Shown piece after piece: positions 54,450 through 64,000 of a stretch of DNA of 64,000 nt. Position numbers and translations under genes: made by a program. Numbering within the stretch: position 1 is the first letter of the stretch; each line of letters starts with the position of its first letter. The notes under the pieces were generated by a model that was given only the letters and a program-made list of their open reading frames with translations, searched no databases and was not told the origin of the DNA. Origin of the DNA: Fulvia fulva (Eukaryota; Ascomycota; Dothideomycetes; Mycosphaerellales; Mycosphaerellaceae); NCBI RefSeq assembly GCF_020509005.1, contig NC_063018.1, positions 2,418,001 to 2,482,000 on the forward strand. Direction: 5' to 3'.

Positions 54450-57400
54450 CCGTTCCCCTAACTATAGACCCTAGAATTACGGAGTTACGGAGGATAACTA
54501 CCTAATTAGGAAGCGTAGACCTTACCCTATATAGTAGCGGAGGATAGTAACTAACGAGAGCTATAGCCTTACGAACATTTAGTACTAAGAGCTAAACCGG
54601 AGAACAAACTAAGGAAGAACCTAAGATATAAGCTAAGGCCTACTATATAGAAAGTAGAGGCTAACGATAAATAATATAGCGTAGACGACCCTATATACGG
54701 AGGCGGAAAACTTACTAGGGGATAACGAACACCTAGCCCGGGTATATAAGAACACTATAGTATAGCTACTAGGAGCGCTAAAAGCGCTATTATACCAAAT
54801 CCCGAAGATAATCTAATAAGTAATATAGAAGGTAGCCTAGAGAATAACTATATAGATAATAGTAGTAGTAGGTAAGAATTAACCCCCTATAAAGGTAAGT
54901 AATACGGTACGCCTATATATTACTAATCCGGTAGAGAAACAAGAAATCGTAGCCTTAATAAGTAAGGGGATTATCGATAGAATCGGCTAAAAGGAGGTAG
55001 ATAGAGCGAAGGTAGAGGCAATAGGCGTAGTAAGACTCTTTACCGTATAAGAGTCTAATAGACAAAAACTAGAGACCTATAAGGAGTAGACTACTAAAGT
55101 CATAAAGTCGGTACGAGTCTCCTACTAATAGTATACCGTTATTACCTACGGGGTCCCTAGGACATTTAAGGTCGAAGACCTTCTCTAACTCTAAGTATAG
55201 AACTAGAATATATCCCTAGGAGTACGACTAACGAAGGCGATATAGTTATATAAGATAGTAGACCGAGAGAAGATATATTTATCGCTTATTATCTAGGTAG
55301 AGACAGCGGAACAAGCTAACTAGATACTAGATAATAGGCTATTCTAGAACTACGAGAGAATAGACACGGGGATCTATCAGAGTAGCTATAGGGTACTATA
55401 ATACTTCTAACACTAATAGTACGGTTATATAGCCCTAAAATATAGGGAGAAGACCCTAAGGTACCCTTACTACGTAGGCATATACTAGGGAAGGGAATGT
55501 CTAAAAAAGGAGAGTAGGTATATATACTACGGTAAAAGGTACCTAGTGTATTTAAACTAATACCTAGCTATAATAGTAGTATAAGAACGAGCGAGACAAG
55601 TAAGGATCTCTATACTAGCTAGGTACCCCTAACGATAGTAGGAGGGACCTACCGTATATAAGGGCTTCGAGCCGAGTAAGAGGAAGAGGGTAGAAGAAAC
55701 GAATAAGGGAACCTAAGCTTAAACGTATCTACCTCCCGGTAGGCCTAGACACCTTAACCGGGCTACTAACAAACTAGGCTAAATACAAATCTTTAGGGCG
55801 CCCTAGCGGTCCTAGGGCTAGCCGGATAGCGGGAAATAGACTTAGGAGATATAGTAGGTTAGTACGGAAATAGACCTTACGGATAACAAATAATACTATA
55901 CTACGATATTACTATTATATAGTATAACGTAAACAAAAGTAGGGATAAGGTCTAGCGTCACTTTCTATAAGAGCTAGACCCGCTACGGTATTACGTTATT
56001 ACGGTATAGGAACTATAGATCAACTCCTACGTAGGACTCCTAGCTACTTATAATAACCGGAGATACTATACCGTAATCGCGGGCGAACGAGGCGTTATCC
56101 CGAGGATATATATACGTAAGTAAGACTATAGACCTTAAGTCGTAGAAGGTTATACTACCGTAGTAGGGTAACCTAGGAGATATAACATTAATCTAGATCG
56201 ATACGATATAAGGCTCTATCTAGATCTATAACGTCTATAACCCGCTACCGTAGGGTCGAACGAGTAGGGAACTAGGAACCCTCGCCTACCTAGAGCGGAC
56301 TCTAAGCTAAGACACGAAGTAAGTACTCCTTAGTAACTTTAATCTCTACTACCTATAGTAGAGACTCGACTTTACTCCCCCGTACGCGATTTTAGGGGGG
56401 AAGCTACTAGATATAACCGTATACTACGGAATGGCCCTAGTAACCCTAAAGGGAATAGAGATGTAGAAGGCCCGTATAAGTATAAGTATAATCGACCTAT
56501 ACTTTATATTACGAGAACTTAAAGAGAGACTAGTCTAATACCGACCGAACTACGCGCTAGAGGCCTCCTTAGACTATATCCCTATTTAAACTACGCTAGA
56601 GCTAAAGACGATAGAGGAGCTAGTAAGCGAACTACGCCGTAACTAGAAGAGGGTACGCTAGGACGATATAAGAGACTTCCTAATAGTAAACCTACCGTAG
56701 TATAGGGAACTCGAGACAATAGCTTAGCTAGATCAAGTGGCGGAATAGGTTACCTCGGTTATATAGTAAGTAGCGGAATAATATATACCGTTACTCCGGC
56801 TCTTAACGTAGTAGAAGGCCTTCTAGAACCCTAAATACTCTATAAAGGTAAAGGAGGCTAGAAGGGCAAGGTAATAGTAGACGAAGGGACATATCTAGGA
56901 GACGTAGGAGCAATAATATCGCGCGATACAAGAGAAGAAGGCATAGATAAGACGCGATAAGCTATAGGACTAGAGAGCAACGATCGGGCTCGTTATAGAA
57001 AACCCGGAATAGATATAGAGACTAGCTAAATAGGTACGACTACCTAAAGAGTAACGAACCTATTACTTCCCTCTAATCGTAGACCGCGAAGGGATTGCCT
57101 AGACTACGCCCTAGGGTAAGGCAAAAGTATTAGCCGACTATTTCTTTTTGACGTAAGTAGAGATAGACCTTACGGATATCGACCCGAGTATATACTTAGA
57201 ACCCCTAGATATAGATTAGGCAGTTGGCTCTAATATAGTAATAGGAGTTAAAATTAAGCTAAAAGGACGAAAAGCCCTAGGCCTAGATAGGATACTAAAC
57301 CTACTACTAAAAGAGTATAGAGAAGAGATCGCGCCGAGCCTTATAAACCTATTTACCGCGTACCTACGGCTAGAGTATCACCCGAAGCCGTATAGAGAGT

Positions 57401-59348
57401 CTATAACAGTAGTACTACGTAAGCTATAGAAGGAGGACTATACTTAGCTCAAATCGTATAGACTAATCGTACTCCTAAATACGATAGAGAAGGTCCTAGA
57501 GAAGATAGTAGCCTAGAGACTTACGTAGCTAGCCGAGGATAACTACGTACTCCTAGTAATATAGATATAGGGAAGAAGCTAGCGATTAATACTAATAGTA
57601 ATAGAGCTAATTACGGAGCGAATTTAGACCCTCTAGTACTACGGTAGGAACCGAGCGGCGTCCTTACTATCCCTTAATATTGTAAGAGCCTTTGATAACG
57701 TCTTATACTAAAGGCTAATATATATCCTATAATAGAAGGGCATCTCCTAGTAGGTAACGAAGTTTGTCTACTCCTTTCTCTAGGAACGGACGATATACCT
57801 AGTCCTAGGGAGGTATACGTCCGACCCGGTAAAGGTAGAGGCTAGAATACCTTAGAAATCTACTCTCTCCCCTATCCTATTTCTAATATTTATGTCTAAT
57901 CTAATCCCCCTACTTACCTCTCTATAAACCTTAGTATTGGGATTTATAGACAATATAAACATTCTAGCCTAGTTAGACTCGATAGAGGAGAACTATCGCC
58001 TCCTTAAAGATAGATATAAGAAATATAAGGAGTAGGTAAAGAAGTATAGTACCCGGTTCGCCCCTAAAAAGTACTAGCTTATACACTTTAGTAAAGTAAG
58101 AATATACTATAATATAAAGGCCGCGGTAAGAGTCTAAGGCTACGAGACTAAGCTATTAGCGGACCTACGAGTACTAGGGATCTAGCTCGACCCAAAGCTA
58201 AGCTAGAATATATAGATTAAGAAAGCCTAGAGTCGAGCGTAAGTTAATAAAGCCTTAATAAAGAGGCTTACGGCGTCTATATAGGGAGTAATAATCGATA
58301 AGGCAAGGGTAATATATAAGGCGATTATTAAACTAGCTATATTATACGGGGCATAGATCTCGGGGATAGGAAACGTAGGTAAGCCGATCCCGAAACGGAT
58401 AGAGCAACCCCTAAATAGGATATAGGGAGGTAACCTACGTAGAATACTAGGGGTATATAAGATAACGTTAATAAGTACGGTAGAAATAGAGACGGGAACA
58501 CTACTAATAGGCTAATATATCCGGGGAATAAGAATTTAATACGCGGTAAAGACGACAGATTACCTAGTATAAACTACGATCTAGGAGGTAAAGAATAAGA
58601 TAGAAAGCCGCTACCGGAGAGGGGCCGGACATTAGACAAGCTAAAAAGAGGATGACCTTACTACCTTTACGGCCATATAGATAAGTACCGAATAGCTAGT
58701 ACGAAAAGAGGAGGAGCGTAGGGCTCGCTAGGCCGGCGGGAGCAAGGCTAAGACCTAAAGCCTAGCGGAATAGATAGCGAGCTACCTATAGGAGTAGGAC
58801 TAGAAAAGAAAGCCCCCTAAGATAATAGGCCCGATAGTACTACGAGCCTTCTAGAGAAATAACTACTAGCTATATAGGGACCTAATAAGGGCTAAAGTAA
58901 GTATAGCTACCTATTATAAAACCTAGAATATATACTACTACGATACCTATAGTAGGCGAGTAGTAGAGGAAATTAGAGGTACTAAGCGGAGAGGAGAGAC
59001 TATAAGTCAATTATTAGGGACAAAGGTAACATTCGCTAGATCTCTCGGTAGATTTATAGTAGGAATACCTCTAGTAGTTTAGTATAGCTAGCGAGACGGA
59101 GGAGTAGATAGATAAGAGGCAGAAGTTAGAGGGGTTATAGATAGGGTTGTTATTAGGGCAGGCCTATAACACTAGCGTACCCTTAATAAGGGAAATTTAA
59201 GACGAGAATAAGGGGGAAAAGACAGGCGGGAAGGAGGAAGGGTTTTTATTAATACGGTTTCCCCTCTATATATATAAAAATAAGATAATATAGCTATATA
59301 GGCTAAAGGGCACTATAATAGCTTAATGAAATATCTATCTATCTATAT
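54450..59348 (+). mobile_element. Second Tad-type LINE (LINE C), RIP-destroyed
   Basis: Plus-strand ORF1 carries former zinc knuckles at about 55,390-55,560 (Cys to Tyr). The endonuclease begins at about 55,920 (YNVNKSRDKV with an adjacent stop). Reverse transcriptase spans about 57,268-57,970 with KALGLDRILNLLLKE, LKSYRLIVLLNTIEKVLEKIV, SLLSLNIVRAFDNVLY and LGFIDNINILA, where the FVDDTN motif is again altered. The 3' end is GGCTAAAGGGCACTATAATAGC followed by ATCT repeats at about 59,332-59,348. It is clearly a different lineage from LINE A: both share the same domain order, but the encoded protein differs at many conserved motifs. The 5' limit is approximate. Confidence 0.82.
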
Positions 59349-60860
59349 AAGTTCTCTCTATTATTATATAAGGGCTAGATAAAGTACTATTACTACCTTA
59401 CTAAGCCTTACCTCGTCGTCCTTTCGAGAGCGCCTTCCTATAGCGGACGACGTAAGTACCTTCTTATAAAGGGAAACTAAGTCTCTCGAACTATAGAGCT
59501 AGAAGGGTCGTCGATCCTCTTCTTCTACTCTCTCTTAGATTTATACTTCTACGTACGATAAAGTAAAGCGACGCCTATTCCTACGACCTACTACGACGCG
59601 ATAATAGCCCCGAGAATATAAAGATATAAACGAGGTACGTACAAAATCTATATATAAGAGCTCTAGAACTAAAGAAAGAGACGATCTTTTTTACTCGAAT
59701 AATAACGGCGTCTTCTAGAGTAAAATAATAAATTAAAAGGCCTCCGTCCTTATAGAAATAAGCGAAGAGTAGTACCCGTAGCTCGAGAAATGACTTATTC
59801 GCTATCGTTACGATATTATCGTAGTATCGTAGTCGTCGTAGTATTATAGTCGTCGTAGTATTGTAGTTATTGAATATACTCTCGTCGTAATATCCTTACG
59901 TACTTAGAATAGAATTTACCGCGCTAGAGTAGATAGTAAGTAAGCTACTCCTAAATTTCTAAGTTCTTCTTAACTAATTAGACGGTAGCTCGAATTTATT
60001 AGCGATAGCTTTTATTCTAAAGCCCCCTTCCTAAGTACGGACCCTCGAAGAAGTAATAGATAATAGATTCTAATTATTATTCTCGCTACGGGAGCTTTAT
60101 AGATATACTCCGTTTACTCCGGCCCGTAAGCTCGCCTCGTTTACTTATATATACTCTTTAATCTACCCTTCGCTTAATAAACTACGTTTACGGTAAAACT
60201 AGAACTAAGAGAGGCTTTTACGGAAGAAAACCGCGTAAACTACGAGGCTAGAACTAAGAGAGGAACTCTAGAGCCTAGGAAGAGAAATATTCGAGAGAGG
60301 TCGGTTCTCTCTTATTTATCTCTCTTACTAGAGCTATATAATACGAGAAGCTACGACCGGTACTAGCAATACCGAAGGAGAAATAGAGAGGACGGGTATT
60401 TTAGGATTTCGCTTCTTTATAATTTATATACGACGGGGCTATCCGGCGTAGCGGAGAAGGACGGGAAATCCGGACGTAATTTTTACTTTCTAGAGTAGAA
60501 GCTTACGTAAACTACAATACGATAACTCGATAACTAGAAAATAGGGCGTAAAAGGAGTACGAGCTATACGCCGGGACTCGTAGGGCGGAAAGGCTCTAGT
60601 TATATCGTAAAGAATAAACTCTTTCTATACTTTCGAGAGATTTTTCTAGTCGGAGGGCTCTTCCTCTCGTCTCGACTTTTAGTCTTATTATAAGACTCGT
60701 ATTATATAGTCTAGGACTTAAATAGTACTATTACGAGATAGCTCTTTTACTTACTACCCCGTAATACTTTAACGCTGTCGGCCGCGTCTCTACGCGCTAG
60801 CGTCCTTCCGATTCCTTTATCTATCTAACTTTCCTTAGACCTCTTAGATAGCTCGCGTAA
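59349..60860. repeat. RIP-degraded spacer between two LINE 3' ends, related to 41.5-42.2 kb
   Basis: This 1.5-kb interval lies tail-to-tail between LINE C (+) and LINE D (-). Its middle (59,941-60,190) aligns by eye with 41,711-42,000 in direct orientation. Local short repeats such as GTCGTAGTATT occur near 59,830-59,870 and AACTAAGAGAGG near 60,200-60,260. No coding sequence is recognised. Confidence 0.55.
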
Positions 60861-63800
60861 CTATATAGATAGATAGATTATTCATTTGCCTGTTTTAGTG
60901 CCCTATAGCCTATACAGGTCTCTCGCTATTTAGGTCTATTTGTGTAGGTAGGAAACCCGATTAACGGATGAAAACCTCCTCGTCTTTGCCCTCCTCGTTC
61001 TTTCCTGTCTTGTCCTTTCGTTCTCCTTCCTTTAGGGTACGCTAGTGTTATAGTTGTTACCCTATAACTACCTTGCCCGTAACCCTAGTAATGTCCTCCT
61101 CTCGATTCCCTTTCTCCCTTCTGTTTCCCCGGCTCTTCTCTCTCTCTCCCTCCTCTCTATCCACCTTTCCGTTTCTACTGCTAGGGAGAATTGCTCTAGG
61201 TAGTCCTTGTTAAGGATCTATCTTGTCACTCTCCTTATATCTTGTCTGTCCTAGATGATAGCCTAGTATTGCCTGTCTCTTGCCTTCGCCCTCCACTAGC
61301 TTCTCCCTTTTACCTACTTAGTACAGTTCAGCACTATATACTCCGGGTTTTGGGATAGGTAGCTATAGGGGCAACGTTTAGAATCGTATCCTAGGACTCT
61401 TCTTTAGTACAAGTATGCTCTTAGCCTAATGTGCTTAGAGCGAATCTGGATAGCTATGCTTGCTTCCGCCCTCTTCAGGTCTTTGTAGATAAGGTAGTTA
61501 TACCTCCCGAAGGTCCTGGCCGCTAGTAGGGCTCCTAGCCTTACCGGTTTTTGGTTCTAACGCGTTTCCTATAGGTGACCTACGATCCTTTCTGCTTGGC
61601 TTTACTTCTTTTTCCCTTTGTCCCCTATGTTAGCTTGCTCCCTTAGAGCTTCTCTCTGTTCAAGGGCTACTAGGATTTCCTATAATGTTTTTAGGTCTGC
61701 TTCCTTCTATAGGATCATGTGTAGCCGGTTAGGTCTTCTCCTCCTCTCCTACTAGGTTCTTATCCTTTAAGTAGCTGCTTAGATAGTTCCCTAGGCTAGG
61801 TATGCTGATGTCTTCTCTACGTATTAACACCTTATGCCCTAGAGGTACTCCCTGATAGGGGCTGTACCTGATTCCATTTCTATTGTCCTATAAGGGGTTG
61901 GCTTATATGCCCCTAGTACTCTCTTTAGGCAGGCTGCCTACGCTCTATTAAGGGGGTCCTTAATTCTCTTCGGGATGTGTTTTTCCGCTACCCAAATTGC
62001 TGCTCTATATAGCATTACGGGCTTGACAATGGCCTTATACATAGTCTAGGCCTTTGTGAAGGTCGCCCCCTAGGTTGACGTAGTGAGTCTCTCGATTGAT
62101 TGTCTATTAGTGTCCGCTCTCGCTTGCGCCTTCTTTACTTGTGGTCCCTAGCTAAGTTTCGGGTCTAGCTATATCCTAAGGACTCTAAGTTCCCTTATAG
62201 GATAGGTCTCGAACCCCTAGATTTTTACTAGTGCTACTAAGTTGTGTTTTGTCTTTGCCTTACTAAAATGGATAAGTTAGTACTTGTCCGGTACGAATTT
62301 TGCCCTATGCTCTCTTGCCCACTTTTCGTATTGTCTATATCTCTCCTCTAGGAGTGCGTAGTTTTCCTCTATAGACCCCGACTACGCTAGGATATTTGTG
62401 TTATCTACGAACCCCGATACTAAGGTGTTTGCTGTTTCTAGGAGTGGGGTCAGGTCGGCTATAAAGAGGAGGAACAGAATTGGGGAGAGTGTAGAGCCCT
62501 ATAGGATGCCCGTGTTCGCAATTGGGGTCTACGGGGCTTTGAAGGACCCTAGGAGGATCTAGGTTGTTCTGTCCTTAAGGAATAACTACACAAAGTATAC
62601 TATCTAGGCTAGGATGCTTTTTATTCTAAGGATGTGTAGGAGCCTTACGTAGGACACGTTGTCGAAAGCCCCTGATATGTCTAGTGAAAGTAGTGAGGCT
62701 ACCTTATTGTTACTATAGTGCTAGATATGTCTGATTTGCTCTATGATCAGTTCGACTGCTATGAGGGTAGATCTCTTTTGTCTCCCCCCTATTTACGTTG
62801 CCGGGAGGAGGTTGTGTTCTTCTACTATTCCGGTGAGCCTTATAGCTACGACCTTCTCTAGGAGCTTCCCTAGTATATTTAGCAACGCAATTGGTCTGTA
62901 TGACTTTAACTTAGTATAGTCTTCCTTTTAGGGTTTTACTAGGTAAAGATTAGCGTAAGCACTAGAGTAATAAGGCTACTACTAGCTTTTAGGTAACAGT
63001 TAGGGATCTTGTCTAAGCCTAGGGCTTTGTTGCCCTTTAGTTTCTTAATAATGTTTCCGATCTCTATAGCAGACACTTACTAGTTAGCCTCCCTTAGCGG
63101 AGGAATGTATGTTCCTAGGATGTTGCTTAGGTCTGCCTCTACCTAAGTCCCGAAGAAGTAGTCTACGAATGCTTTCGCTTTCCCTATCGGAGTGGTTTGC
63201 GTTTCCCCGTCTTAGTCCTATATTAAGGGAAACTAGGGCGGGGAGTTTCGTTCCTCGTCTAGTTTCCTAGCCTATTCTACTAGTCTCTAGATTTGTTCCG
63301 GGTGTTCTATGATTATCCCTATAGTTGACCTCCACTCCTACGTCTTATCTCTTCTGATCTACGCCTTCTTTGCTTTGTACGCGTTGTTATAGGCTTCCTA
63401 GTTTGCTTAGGTGCGCCGTTACTCCTATCTCCTTCTTGCTCTCCTTACCTCCTTGACTTTAGCTATACACTCTAGTGTCTAGTATAGCTTCTAGTATAGC
63501 GACCATCTCTTCTTAGGTATATAGGCCTAGGCTGCCCTTTGTATAGCTTCTATTAGCTGCTCCACTGCTTGGTCAATCCCCTCCGTTATATATATGTTAT
63601 TAATGTTCACCTGTTCTAGTTCGCCTTCTAGCCGCTACTATACTAGTGTCCACTCGGCCTACTTCTAGCAGAGCCTCCTCTCAGGTTCCCTCTCCTCCTT
63701 AACTATGAGTTAGATGTCGGTTTGGATTAGATAGTAGTCTAATAAGGACTCTAGTTAGTCATTAACTATGTAGCTTTCTACCCGTCGTGTTAAGGCGTAG

Positions 63801-64000
63801 GACATAAAGCATAGGTCTAGCGTACTAGAACTGTTGTTTCTAGCCCAAGTTTCTGTTCCCTTTGGCGTGATCAAGTCTATTTGGGCTGTTTCTATCTGAC
63901 TAATAAGCCTCCCTACTAAGAAGTAGTGTGCTAGGGTGAAGTCCGATCCCTACTTTAGGTAGTAGAGGTTGAAATCTCCTATCACGATGTTATAGTTTTG
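60861..64000 (-). mobile_element. Third Tad-type LINE (LINE D), minus strand, truncated by the window edge
   Basis: The 3' end at 60,861 starts with GATA repeats and the same block that ends LINE C. Reading leftwards on the minus strand from the right edge, the endonuclease motif IVIGDFNL lies at about 63,965-63,990, followed by TPKGTETWARNNSSSTLDLCF. The RT motif SGFVDNTNILA (FVDDTN with one Asp to Asn) is near 62,385-62,425. The minus-strand frame stays open for tens of codons and keeps Gln codons, unlike LINES A and C. In 61,381-62,400 I counted about 12 CpA against about 62 TpG on the plus strand. The element continues beyond 64,000. Confidence 0.82.

Overview
The window looks like a filamentous ascomycete nuclear chromosome, most likely a dothideomycete. 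Genes are compact, with short GT-AG introns and CTAAC branch sites. They encode typical fungal proteins: ERG2, NoxR, a flavocytochrome b2, a HET-domain protein and CCR4-NOT scaffold NOT1. Two blocks of transposon DNA carry an extreme repeat-induced point mutation (RIP) signature. The genus call is inference.

Positions 1-41,284 are an ordinary gene-dense arm. In order: a partial gene leaving the left edge (-); ERG2 (+); a conserved Ser/Pro-rich unknown (-); a diacylglycerol/sphingosine kinase-like lipid kinase (-), divergent from a single-pass membrane protein (+); a MYND-finger protein (+); a secreted effector-like protein (+); a NAPE-PLD-type metallo-beta-lactamase (-); a broken BTB gene (-); a HET-domain protein (-); TRM1 (+); an eight-exon secreted protein (+); an acyl-protein-thioesterase-like hydrolase (-); a broken small ORF (+); NOT1 (+); flavocytochrome b2 (+); a LON/double-RING protein (+); and NoxR (+). 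These are mostly unrelated housekeeping or signalling genes, with no biosynthetic cluster.

Positions 41,285-51,537 are one nested insertion. A near-perfect 39-bp terminal inverted repeat and a 10-bp direct target duplication (CTCGGACGAA) bound it. Inside lie a Mutator-like (MULE) transposase relic, a Tad-type LINE with gag-like ORF1 and EN/RT ORF2 relics, opposed LINE fragments, and an internally deleted Fot1/pogo element with 70-bp inverted repeats and TA duplications. CpA and TpG are almost absent over kilobases here while CpG is plentiful. That is RIP saturated at CpA on both strands.

Positions 51,538-53,760 are an island of normal composition with one conserved gene (-). From 53,760 to the right edge a second block holds a second LINE (+), a 1.5-kb repeat related to 41.5-42.2 kb, and a third LINE (-) running off the window. 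The third LINE is strand-asymmetric: CpA is depleted but TpG largely kept. This suggests a younger, or mainly one-strand, RIP history.

Gene boundaries were worked out by hand from reading frame and splice signals. Positions inside the RIP blocks are approximate where stated.
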